64,000 nucleotides of DNA from Melieria omissa (taxonomy: Eukaryota; Arthropoda; Insecta; Diptera; Ulidiidae): NCBI GenBank assembly GCA_963971225.1, contig OZ020268.1, positions 49,154,404 through 49,218,403 of the forward strand. Direction: 5' to 3'. The translations under genes and the position numbers were made by a program. How positions within the stretch are numbered: position 1 is the stretch's first letter; each line of letters starts with the position of its first letter. Of this stretch, positions 51,601 to 62,680 are shown one piece after another. The notes below the pieces were generated by a model. The model made no database searches. It was given only the letters and a program-made list of their open reading frames with translations, and was not told the DNA's origin.

Positions 51601-52429
51601 CTGTTTCAATGATCGCGACCGGAAGCAGTCGAGTGAACTGATTTTTGCAGCATTTCCCACAAGATGGCATCGCTGTTGAGGAGGACATTTTAGTGTGGCG
51701 TCGGATGTTGCGTGGAGAGTGCAAATGAAATTAACAGTTCAGTTAAAAATTTACGTTATTTCGCTGTTATTATAATCGGAATGGCTGGTGGACGAATTAT
51801 GTAGTGTCAACGAAAGTTACTGCAGCTGGTGAGATTAATGTGGCTGAGGCTGGTGGCTAATGTTGATTGCCAGGGCGCTGCTTCCGGCCACAACTGCTAG
51901 TAGCAATGGTGGCGTTGTTGTTGGAGTCACAGTTACCGGTGGTGTTGAAGAAAATGGTGCTGAAGGAAATGGCAGTGCTTGTGGATCCGTTACTGTTAAA
52001 GGCGAATAATTTAGTTTCAACTGGAGTTGTCGCTGCTGTTGAGATCAATGCGGAAACTGAGGCAGGTGGCTGATGTTGGTGGCTAATGCCGATGGCCGTT
52101 GGCGGTGATGCTGGTTGTGTTGTGGCCGCTTCTGTCAACCTTTGTTCGTAGCACTGACGCTGGTGTCGTTGTTGTGGAAGTCGCCGCTACTGGTGGCATT
52201 GTTGTTGCGTTGCGGTTAATAGCGCTGATGCGGTTAGCAGTTTTGATGGATCTGTGGCTGTTTTTGCTGTTGGTAGGCGGTAAGCAGAAAGTGCTCGCAG
52301 AAGCTTTAGAAAAGTGAGCGAACCTTAGAACGTAGAGTAAAACAGCAAAAACAACAACACCTAGTTAGACTATTTCCACTCCGAGCATCGACAATATTCG
52401 TTGGAGTTGAGATATTCAAATAAAATCAG
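51600..52429 (+). other. Possible 5' non-coding exon of a downstream gene
   Basis: Less AT-rich than its surroundings, with GGTGGCTGATG/GTTGTTG-type triplets, ending in AATCAG followed by a near-ideal donor gtaagtat at 52430. The frames here (for example 51867-52073) have no recognisable product. The exon call rests only on composition and the donor, and the start is arbitrary. Confidence 0.25.
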
Positions 52430-52437
52430 GTAAGTAT

Positions 52438-53140
52438 AGAGTAACGTGTTCAATTCTGAAGTATTTTGATTGCCACGCTCTTTTTTTTATTTAAAATATT
52501 GTAGTTCCGTTGTAAACGGCATTGTTATACTTTTGGGTTAGGTGTCAGGTTTCGTCTGCGAGAAGAAATTTGAATTTCCTGCATTCTTCAACCAGCTGCT
52601 TTGAAGCATCTTTTGCTTTCATTGCTTGAAGACATTTTTAAATCTGTTGATTTAAATTCTCTGGTGGTTTTTCTAGGATTCCCTTACTTTTTGGATTTTT
52701 TCTTAAGCGCCTAAAGAATCGTTTTTGATACTAAATCTAAATTGTTTGCATAAGTAATCAGCAGTTGAGAAGTATTTGGTTGATACAATTTTTTAAAGTT
52801 CTGTTTTTTCTTTTAACTTTCATCTGCGGAACTAATTTTAATTTCTTATTTACATGACAAGCTATCGAAAAACATTTTCAAAATTTTTTCCACTGGTTCA
52901 TTGATTAGGACAACATTTTCAAAGTTTTGATTTAAATTCTATGTTTGGAATGTTTCCTAATCGCCACGATTTTGACTGTGAGACTCGTGTTTATTTATTT
53001 GTATTTTCAAAAGTTCGTGAGAAGCTGTTTCCATATAATTTCACTGGTTGGAGAAACTTTCAAGTTATGATTTAAATTCTTTGGTAATTGTAATGGGATC
53101 TCACGACGTTTTGGAATGGTTCTTAACACTAGAAAGACCA
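52438..53140. other. Intergenic or intron DNA, nothing recognised
   Basis: AT-rich; phrases such as TTGATTTAAATTCT recur near 52640, 52927 and 53056, suggesting an old tandem repeat of roughly 130-290 bp. Confidence 0.45.
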
Positions 53141-53800
53141 TTATGGTAATTTTGACGGTTTTAATAGAGTCCAGAATTCGGTATTTCAGGATGTCAATTG
53201 CTACAATTGAAGGTCCTAAAATCGTTGTAAAATTCTAAATTCGTTCATGAAGATGAAGCAGAGTCGACATTCCGGTATTAGTGTCCGAGATTTTGAGTTT
53301 GAGTATCATAAAATTGAAATAAAGCCACCTTGCGACTTCATATTTCGCTTTTCAGGATTAGAGATCTCGCGCTTGAGTGTCCTAAAATTAAAACAAAGCT
53401 ACTTCATGACCACGAAGACGAAATAAAGTCAATATTACGGTATCTGGGATACGAAGTCCTGAGATTAAATGCTTTAATATGAAACCAAAACCACTTTGCG
53501 CCCTTGAACATGAAACAGAATCAGTATTCCAATATTTCATTGTTCGAGATTCTGGTTTAGAATGCCTTCAAATCATACCAAAGCCACTTGTCAAGCACGA
53601 GCATGCAACAGACTGGAAATCCTGATATTTCACGAGTCGTAGTCCTGAGATTGAATATTTTAAAATGAAGCCGAAGCCACTTTGCAACCATGAAGGTGAA
53701 ACTACATCAACATTTCGTTATTTCTGAATCAGAAAGTTTCCGACAGAAACCCTCTAATTAAATATCCTAGAATTCAACAAAAGTATCTCTCGTCCTTGAA
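53141..53800 (+). repeat. Degenerate tandem repeat, about 120 bp
   Basis: AAAGCCACTTTGCGACCATGAAG, ATTCCGGTATTTC and GAGATTNTGAGTTTGA recur about five times between the two ends. Confidence 0.75.
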
Positions 53801-53999
53801 GATGAAATGTGGCCAGCAGTTGGGTATTTCGGAAATCCAGATCTTCAAATGAAATGTTGTGAAATTAAACCAAAGGTCCTCCGCTGGCATGGAGATGAGG
53901 CCGAACCCATAAAACACTTAATAAATATGGCGCTTCTCAGCACTTCTGGAACGCCGAATTTGTCATCTGGAGTCAAGAAATCTGAAATCGAGTTATGAG

Positions 54000-54870
54000 A
54001 TCAGTTAAAATTTACCAGGAAATCAAAATTACCTCAGATTACCTCAGGAAAGATATTGTTTTACTATTGGATCGGATTGCATTCAGAAAGTAGTCAAATT
54101 GGTTTACCAATTAATGCAGTAGAGAGAGAGATATTTGGATTATCGAATTTGCTTTACTTCAGTGAGAAGTCAAATTGGTTTACCAATTAACCTAAAATGA
54201 ATATCTTAAAATGGATCTATTTAATTTAAGACCTGGATCTATCTTATTTAACCTAAGAAAGAGACTGTTGGACTGTCGTATTCGTTTGATTCGTCGAAAT
54301 CAGGTTGATTTGCAACTTAATCCGGGGAAGAGACTTTGTGGTTTAACTTCATTAAACCATGGGATCTGCTTAAGTTTCTTAAACCAGTTAAATTGGTTAA
54401 CGCAGTAATCCAGAAAAGAGAGCAACAAGACGTTAAAAAAGGTTACCAACTAACCCGGGAGACTGTGGAACTAAGTATCACATCTGCTTCTGCTGGAAGT
54501 AAAGTTACGGTTTACCAATTTACCCAGGAAATTGAAGGACTATCGAATTCGCTTAGCTTCAGCGATAATTAAAATTGATTAACCAATTAACGTAAGAAAC
54601 TTTGGGACCATTGGATCTGTTTAACTAAAGCGAGAAGCCAAATTGGTTTACGAATTAACCCAGGAAACTGAGTGAGAAATCAAATTGGTTTACCTATTGT
54701 CGGATCCATGTAACTTTGGCAAGAATCCAAATTGGTTTACCAATGAACCCAGGAGACTGTGGGACTATCGGATCTGTTTCATTTCAGTGAGAGGTCACAT
54801 TGGTTCAGTCACAAAATACGCAGGAATGTTGGATACTCATTTACAATAATAAAGAGACTCCAAATGGATG
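54000..54870 (+). repeat. Degenerate tandem repeat, about 70 bp
   Basis: AAATTGGTTTACCAATTAACC, AGGAAACTGTGGGACTATCGG and TTCAGTGAGAAGTCA recur about ten times. Confidence 0.85.
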
Positions 54871-56600
54871 ATGAGGTCTCTAAGTGAAGAGGCGACCTAA
54901 GCTGAACACAACCTTCTCGATCTAACCTATTTAAACTTTAACCTAATCAACTTTAACCTTTAACCCTAATTCCCAGAATTTTAAAAGTAACGTAAACCCA
55001 GAAGTGAGACTGTCGGGCTTATATGAGCTAAATTACTAAAAATATTTGTTTAAAAGGTACAAAAACTGTCTAAAATGTTAAATTTATAAATCAGTATAAT
55101 TCTAATATTCCATTAGAGGATTACATAAAGTAATGGAATAGAAAATCTTTTGGATTTATCACCATTTGAAATGAGGGTCACTTCTGGGAATTAGGGTTAA
55201 TCAACTCCCAAAGAAACGCTACAACTTCCTTGTTTGCATTGACTCAATTCAAACAAACATTCAGATAAAGAGTTTTTGTAAAAAGTTTGTGTACCACTGG
55301 CCAACACCAACTTGTACTCTCTCGCTTTGATTGCCGCCAGCACGCATTGCTGATCCAATTGCGACAACGCGTGTACTCAACGCTGAGCAATCGGTTGTCA
55401 TCCCTTCGGTTCCCGCACTGGCTGGGAAATGCCAGCATAAAGAAGAACAAGAAAAGAAAAGAACGAAACTTGGTTTTGAACTCGCGCAATGTTTGCGGCA
55501 TTTGTTGTTCTTATTGCTGCTGTTGTTGTTGTTATTATTATGCTGCTGCTGTCGTCATCATGAGGCGTTTCATAGGCCGCGCGCAGCACTTGTCGCGAAC
55601 ACTGGAGTGCAGCAGCAGCGGCAGCGGCACAGCAGTGGAGGCCGCCGCTGAAAGAAAGGCAAAAAGAAACTGTCAGTTGGTGAGCGGCGTTCGTGTGGGA
55701 AATGCGCGCCGTGAGTGATCGGGAAATCGGATCGGTTCTTTGAATAATCAAAGCAGAGGGCGAACGAAATTTGGCGCAGCGCAAATCAACAAAATCATAA
55801 ACAAACATCAATTTGAATGGAAAAGCATTTCGAATGGAATCACATTTGAAATGTTGAAACGCAGTCAGAAAGTTTTGAGTTGAATTCAAGTGCCATCAAT
55901 GTAGTTAATTGGGTATTTCTGCATTTAATTCTAACCTCGAAAACCAAATAAACCGAAATAATTGTTTCAAATTGCATCAAACTAACGAATAAACCAACAA
56001 TCTATCTGGCTCAGCGGAATTTGTGCACAGCGTCAATTGCGCAAAAATTTCTGAGCAAAGTTGGCGGTTCGTGTACACATTTTGACTCATTGACTCGTCG
56101 AAAAGGTGTGAAATGTAAACAAAACTAATTTTTCCAAATGTATCTGGCGGATGGAACAGCCACAGCGCTAGTTGCGAGTTGCAGTTGAAACTTTGCCATG
56201 AACGAAGAAGTTATTGGAAATATTTGAAATTGTTTAACTGTGACATATTTTAACAATTTTGGAATGTAAAGTAATTGAAAATATTAAAAGAGAAGTGAAA
56301 AAATCAACAATTCAAATTGTATGAAAAAATTGAAATGGTTTCAAAGTGTCAAATTTCGAGTTAAATGTCGAATTACCTAAAATACACACGAGAAAATAAT
56401 TTTAGAAAATTTCTAAGTGTAATTTTTCTACGAAAAATGGTAAAATACCGAAAAGAAAAATGATTGATTGATTAATTTAATGCAAATTTAATGTTAAGTT
56501 GAAGTTCAAGTGCCAGTAACATTCAAAATTTTGTCAAAAAAGCTTCTGAAAGTTTATAATTGTTTTTGAATTAAAGAAATTTTACGTAAAATTAAAACTG
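54871..56600. other. No gene established; locally GC-richer 55280-56150
   Basis: A run of GTTGTTATTATTATGCTGCTGC near 55520-55555 keeps frames open on both strands (55287-55718 +, 55398-55889 -). The region could hold a promoter or 5' UTR, but no initiator, splice pair or protein domain could be supported. Confidence 0.4.
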
Positions 56601-56601
56601 A

Positions 56602-56839
56602 GACTAAGACTAAGACTGAAATTAAGACTAAGGCTAAGACTAAGACTAAGACTAAGACTAAGACTAAGACTAAGACTAAGACTAAGACTAAGACTAAGAC
56701 TAAGACTAAGACTAAGACTAAGACTAAGACTAAGACTAAGACTAAGAATAAGACTAAGACTAAGACTAAGACTAAGACTAAGACTAAGACTAAGACTAAG
56801 ACTAAGACTAAGACTAAGACTAAGACTAAGACTAAGACT
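56602..56839 (+). repeat. GACTAA hexamer array, about 40 copies
   Basis: Almost uniform GACTAA units with a few variants (GACTGA, ATTAA, GGCTAA, GAATAA), flanked by degenerate copies on both sides. The unit is not the insect telomere motif. Confidence 0.95.
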
Positions 56840-58599
56840 GAAAGGAAGATTTAGACTGACTTTAAACTAAAAAAAATAAAAATAAAATCAAAAAAAGAAA
56901 CAAGTTTTTACTAAACATTTGTGTTAAAGTTTTTACAGAAAATGTAAATCATTTGAAATGTGAACTTCTCTTCAACTTAACCTTAAATAACCTTTAAAAG
57001 TGTAAAAAATAATAAAAAAAAATGGTGTCGCAAAAATTCAGCTAAATGAATCACGTTTAAATAAATTGGCTTACAAAGCCGCCAATTTCTTTTTAATGTA
57101 TAATTTTTAATAATTTAAATTCGCCAAATTCACACCACAACAAAAAACCCACTTTGCACCAATAAACCAAAACCAAAACAAAAATAAAATAACCAAACAA
57201 ATATTTCGTATTACTGGCCCCGCGATTGTTCATTGATTTGGCGCTCAGTGACCGTGACGTCGATTTGCCTGCTTCGCTTCTCTTCTTTGCGGAGCTTCAA
57301 AGCTGTCTTTGGTGTTTTTGTATTGAAATTGAAGTGAAATTGTAAAGCCTGCAAGCAGCTGCATTCTGCTAACTGTTTCTACTTGTTGTTGCTGTGTTTT
57401 GTGTGTGTTTTGAAAGCCCAAAGCCAGCGCATGCGGCATTCTCGGCGCGTCTCCAAGGAAAGTGAATGCCACTTAATAGGCGGCCAAGCCAAGCCGGGCG
57501 GATGCCGTTGCATACATTAAATCTAACTGAAAACAAAGCCGCAAAGCCCAGCCCAGCTCGCCAGCAAAACAATGATATGAGGAAGCAAGTTAGAGAACAA
57601 CAATTACAACAACAACAACACCACCACCCAGCGAAACGCAACGAAAATGATACGAAATGATGAAAGCAATGCCACAACATGTGCAGCGCATCTGGGAAGT
57701 GGCGCAACCAGATAAATATTTTCATCAACTAGGTACAAGTGTACGATTGTTGTGTTTGTGTGTTTTTTTGTTTTTGCTTTTTCTGCAATGACAGTAATCA
57801 ACGGATTTGTCATCCATATCGCATGAAACGTTTTCTGTTGAAAGACAACCGATTGAGAAATTGAGGTGAGTCTAACACTGGCAGCTGTGTGTTGCTCAGA
57901 ATCCTTCAAAAATGTTTTGTAATTTGAAATCAAACTTAATATCGAGTACAAACCTTGATATGAGAAACAGAAAAACAGTTGTTTTTCAATATGAGTCAGT
58001 AGAAGTTTTAAGCAAGGTGGAATTGTTCGTGTTGGAAGGGTTGAGGACCAGAATCTTTATCTAGGATATATTCAATACTGTAGAAAACTCACTGAACCAT
58101 ACAGCACCCATTCCTGAAAAACGTAAACTAAGGCAGTTAGATGACTTCCAAAGAGATTTTCATTCTAAAATAGTCAAAGAACTAATTTACATAGCCCAGC
58201 GTTTACACCTAGGAGTCTTAAGAGTTCTACCAAACACTTCAAGTGATCACTGTAGACTTAATTGCCACAGGTTCAACATGAATTCAGATTTAGGTAGCAT
58301 TTGTATGAATTGAAAGTATAAAACCTCACCCCAACTAATCACAGACTGCAAAGCTTTGAAGCACAAAACATGCAAACTTCTTCGAGAGTATAACTTGGAC
58401 AAGAACCAACTGTCTCCTCTTGGTTCTTCCTAAATTTATTGGGTTTTAGTAAACATGGCTTTGTTAGAGGTTCTATAGTTGAAATTTTTCTTGTCTTATG
58501 AACCATGAGGGAGTCGCAATAGATCTAACCGATTCAGTGCGATACAAATGCCTCAAAGAGCAGGAGGCCTCCTAAGAGGCCCATTGTGATACTAAAAAC
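56840..58599. other. Intergenic DNA, no gene recognised
   Basis: AT-rich to 57240, then mixed with AAC/CCA triplets near 57600-57630. 58200-58560 shows some similarity, in reverse orientation, to the repeats in the 44.2-45.0 kb Graf intron. Confidence 0.45.
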
Positions 58600-58880
58600 G
58601 TTTACTCGTTTTTTGAAATGTGTTGTCCAATATGTGTTAAAACACACATTTGAAGCGGATGGGAGAAGGTGGGACCTACAGTTTTACGCCGAATCCGAAC
58701 GGCAGTTGGTTGGTTTCTTTCATACTTGGAACATTCGTGCGATTCTTATAATTCTCATCTGCTTCATGTGAATAGTGATAGAAGTAAATGAGCGTTTCAC
58801 CAGCCCGAGCTAGGAATCGAACCGAGGGCCTCTGGTATGAGAAACCAGCGCGCTAATTACTGAATTATCGAGGACGGCTT
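58600..58880 (-). mobile_element. tRNA-derived SINE, minus strand
   Basis: Read on the minus strand it starts GCCGTCCTCGATAATTCAG, contains a tRNA-like head with a perfect B box GGTTCGATTCC (complement 58813-58823) and a CTGGT/ACCAG anticodon-like stem-loop, then a core GGATTCGGCGTAAAACTG and TAGGTCCC (complement 58671-58700). The same core is found at 60529-60568. The 3' limit is approximate. Confidence 0.75.
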
Positions 58881-60338
58881 ATCGAGGGAGTATATCAATC
58901 AGGGGTTTTAAAGAGATATGAGATATTTCAGCTAAGAGTGGTGATGCCACTATGTACTTTCTACGGAGTCTTAGAGAACAGCATGGAAAGAAGAGAACTT
59001 ACATAAGTTCCCTGTCGAACTGCAAAAGTAATGCAAAGATCACTTAGTGTATGAAATGCATTTATTTGAAAATAGAGTAGCAATCATTACAAAAAATTAA
59101 AGTTAAGTACTCCAAGATTTAGTAACTGTCATGAGTTGTCAGCTTGAACAGAAAGGCAGAAGGGTTTCACGGACAAGGAAAGTTGTAGAATGTGCTAGCC
59201 CCATGAAAGATTTGGAAAGGTTAGAGTAAGTCTCCTGCTTCTGTTCCGCCATCTTAGGACAACGATTGGCAATCTTGGGGCCCATGAGTTGGTCGGTTTC
59301 TTTCCTATTGGTCAAGGCTGACCGCTTCGAAGCGACCCCTTCCTTTAGACAAACTAATTGCTGACAGTACAGGTCCGATTAACGAGTTTGGCCATCAAAA
59401 ATCAACTCAGTAGATAGATGGATCACTACTTACTATAATTCATAAACCGATCTCCATCAGGTATCGCCAATCCAATTAAGGCCTATGTGTGGCTTTTTGT
59501 GTTCAGTCAGCTACAAGAAAGTTTAAGCCAAATTACTTTACTGTTAGCTGTCATTTCAAACTTGTTTGTAATAAGCTTTTAATTTCACTCACATTAACTT
59601 TGTGGTCTTTTTTCTGACTGCATAAAATAATAAAAACGCTAACAGTGAGAAAAAGAAATATGTAAGACTATTCACGACTCACAGACTCACAAAAACAACC
59701 GACTGACAGTTGACACCTAAATACTTATTCCCATTTAATGGGGTCGTAATTAGTCGGCCAAATGTGGGGCAAATGACACGAATGACAACGGCAAAAACAG
59801 AAAAAAAAACAAAGCTACCAATGTTTACCAAAAACAACAACAATATTAACAACAACAATAACAAAAAAAGCAACAACAACAGTGTCATTTAATACCATAA
59901 TATTGCACATCCAGAAAATCCAGTTTTACGGCAAATTGACCGGATTATTGCGGTTGGCCGGTGGCGGCACTTGTCTCGTCGGCGCAATGCGGCCGCCACT
60001 CGACAAAGGTTATTGCCCAGACGGAAATGATGAGTCGGCATTTCGGGTGCTTCAAATGCAGTGTACAAAGCGTGTGGAAAGCGTGAAAAATATAAAAAAG
60101 AACTAAAGAAAGAGGGCGCCTAGTTGCGTTGGCCCTGAAAGCGGACAATTCAATTTTCTCAAGAAAATGGTTGAAAATTTCCTCCAGTCCAATTTGACCA
60201 ATTTTGGTTTTCTCCAGAAACTTTTAAATTAATTTAGAAAATAACCTGATGACAAGAGTGTGAAAATGTTAACATATCTAAAAAATTTAGTGAGCTTTTG
60301 TGGTGATAAAAATTGGGAATGTGTGGCAGTGGCAACAA
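58881..60338. other. Intergenic DNA, no gene recognised
   Basis: 59100-59460 is of mixed composition without a recognisable frame. AAC/AAT triplets run from about 59830 to 59880. Confidence 0.45.
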
Positions 60339-60672
60339 CAGACAGCCGCCGTGGCTCAGTTGGCTGGTGTGTTGGGCCGCGAGTCAAATGCGGCGATCGA
60401 ACCCAGGTTCAAGACTCCGTTGCGTTAACACCGAAAAAAAAGAAAAACAACAATTTTTCTTTCGGCGGCTGTCCTCTCAGTAGGAAATGGCAAACCATGA
60501 GAGAGTAAAATTGCCTATGAAAAAGCACCCAACTCGCTGTTCGGAATCGGCATAAAACTGTAGGTCCCTTCCATACGTGTATAAATTCGCACGCACAACA
60601 CAGGTGGTTGCGGGAAACTAGGCTTTAGTCTCGTAATCGGGCTGTCGTGCCTGTCAAGAAGAAGAAGAAGTA
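60339..60672 (+). mobile_element. tRNA-derived SINE with 9-bp target duplication
   Basis: Bounded by TGGCAACAA at 60330-60338 and 60673-60681. The head has a Pol III A box TGGCTCAGTTGG (60352-60363) and B-box-like GGTTCAAGACTCC (60406-60418). The body carries the core shared with 58600-58880 (TTCGGAATCGGCATAAAACT, then GTAGGTCCC), and the 3' end is a GAAGAAGAAG tail. The element has no coding capacity. Confidence 0.85.
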
Positions 60673-60969
60673 TGGCAACAAATTGGCTTAGTTAAAAGTA
60701 AATAGGAATATCCATATAAATAATAAATGTTTAGCATTTTAATCCATGAAATGTATGTATTTCCTACTTATACTAGGAACCAGGCATTCGTTTTGTTGAG
60801 GTTTTATGAAGAAGAAAAGAAGAAACAATGCTATACTAAACTTTGTAATAACAACACTAAAAACCTTCAGGTTTTTCCTTTTAAAAAATGCTTAGCAGCC
60901 GACAGTCTGAGAGATGGTATCGTTCTTGTCTTAACTCTTTGTTGACCTTAAAGTCCATGAGTTGAGTAG

Positions 60970-62284
60970 ATCTTTCATCGATTCTGTGTGTCGAAAGCTT
61001 CACATTTCTAAAGCTCTGGCAACCCCTTACCGGGTTATGGCCTGCCGTAATAGTTTTCTCTAGGCGTTTTCTCAAGTTGATTACACCAAGAGATGATAGG
61101 GCATCTTCAACTTTTTACTTCCACCGGAGACACAATCTCCCACTTCTTAGTTGACCTGTAACTGTCGCGTTGAACACTTTTTAGGAGACATGACCAAGCC
61201 AACGTAGTCGCTGGCTGTGGATTTGCTGCGCTACGTTCATGTCTGTTAATGGCTCATTCATATTCGATAGACATTGCCTATACAAACAGGCAGAAGTTCT
61301 GCGAAACTCCTTTCGAATACCCCAAGGACCGCTATATGGTTTCGCAACAGTGTCCATGCTTCTTCTCCATAAAATAACACGTACAGAGTAAGCTTCCTAT
61401 AGAGTGTAAGTTTTGTCAATCGAGAGAAGTCTCTGCTACTTACCGCAACTGTAGTAGCACCTATCGGTAAGAGTAATTCTTCGCTTCATCTCCAGGCAAG
61501 ATTTTGCGAAGCACCAACTTCTCTTCAAGGGCCGCTATGTGGTTTCGCAAGAAGGACTTATTGGCAAGAGTAATCCTTCACTTTATCTCTTTATAGATGA
61601 ATTCCTTGACAACTTCAAAAGTATGCCCGTCGGCCTCGATGGGAGACCCTAGCCGCTGCGAGTCCTTGCGCGTAGATCGCATATACTTCGTCTTGCCCTC
61701 ATTTACCACCGGATCCATTTTAGCAAATTCACTTTCGATTGCCGCAAAGGCAGCGGTGACATCTCGCTTGTTACGCCCGATGACGTCAGAGTCATCGGCG
61801 TAGGCAAGGAGTTGGACAATCTAAGTGAAGGTTGAGCAAATTACGGTGTACACTGGCTTTGAGTGGAAAGCTCTACATGGTGAAATATCAGAAGAGGCCA
61901 CACGACAAAGGATCCCCTTTTTGGAAGACTCGAATGGTATGAAATCAGTCGTAGAGGTCACTTCCAACCTGGACGGAGCTGCGTGTCTTGGTTAAGTTTG
62001 CTCTGCAAAGTCTTAAGAGTTTTTAAGGGATATCTAGTTCAGACAATGCGGCGTATAGACGATCTCTTATCGGACTATCGAATGCTGCGTTGTAATTGAT
62101 AAAGAGATGGTGGGTACCGATGGTGACTTTCACGGGCCTTCTCCAGGATTTGGCGTAATGTGAACATCTAGTCGATGTTGGACTTATCACTCATAGGGTC
62201 CCATCTCGCTTTTGCGAGTAGCTTCAATGTTTCTCTTAGTACGTTCGTTGGGGTCTTATATGCAATGGCAAGTATGTTGAGGTA
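60970..62284 (-). pseudogene. Decayed RTE-like reverse transcriptase, 3' part
   Basis: Minus-strand frames, broken by stops and shifts, read in order: YKTPTNVLRETLK, FTLRQILEKAREV, FINYNAAFDSPIRDRLYAAL (RT motif A), LLAYADDSDVIGRNKRDV (YADD active site, near 61780-61815), KTKYMRSTRKDSQRLGSPI, IHSQRLRWLGHV and EDALSSLGVINLRKR. This is the usual order of an RTE-type retrotransposon. It is not functional. Confidence 0.85.
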
Positions 62285-62525
62285 TACGAACCAACAACGA
62301 GCTCTATAGACATGTCTTCGTTAAAAACGGTGAAGTTTTGTCACAAAAGGTGTTCGATGCGGTAGTTGGTGGTCGACGGCGAAGAGGGAGGCCGTGTCTC
62401 CGGTAGAAGGACCAAGTTGAGGATACCCTATCATCTCTTAGTGCGACCAATTGGAGAAGGTGACCGGAGAGAACTTTTGCCGTAGACCGAAACCCGGTAA
62501 CGAGTTTTTATGGTCAGTTCAGTAA
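62285..62525 (+). pseudogene. RTE-like C-terminal fragment, inserted in opposite orientation
   Basis: The + strand reads RHVFVKNGEVLSQKVFDAVV, GGRRRRGRPCLR, stop, KDQVEDTLSSLSATNWRR: the C-terminal WLGHV to SSLGVTNWRR region of the same element type as its surroundings but on the other strand. It sits between two consecutive parts of the minus-strand copy. Confidence 0.75.
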
Positions 62526-62680
62526 ATAAGTAAGTAGGTTGATACCACTTTAGTCGGCGCATATTGTTGAATCACCTTTCTTTAGCACAGGACAAAGGGC
62601 ACTCAACTTCCAATCGTTCGGGCAACTGTGTGCAGTGTGCAAACAAACCAATGAGATGGCCGAGAAAAGATTCAAGAAAT
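62526..62680 (-). pseudogene. RTE-like reverse transcriptase, upstream part
   Basis: Minus-strand reading with one stop: LPERLEVECPLSCAKER, then STICADWSGINL-like residues, equivalent to the CPVxKKGD..C.NYRGISLL motif that precedes the YKTPTNVLRE segment at 62275. It is therefore the 5' continuation of the pseudogene at 60970-62284. Confidence 0.6.

Noticed and set aside
60343..60418. Functional tRNA gene
   Set aside because: A and B boxes are present, but no complete cloverleaf or acceptor stem; the sequence continues into a SINE body and tail with target duplications.
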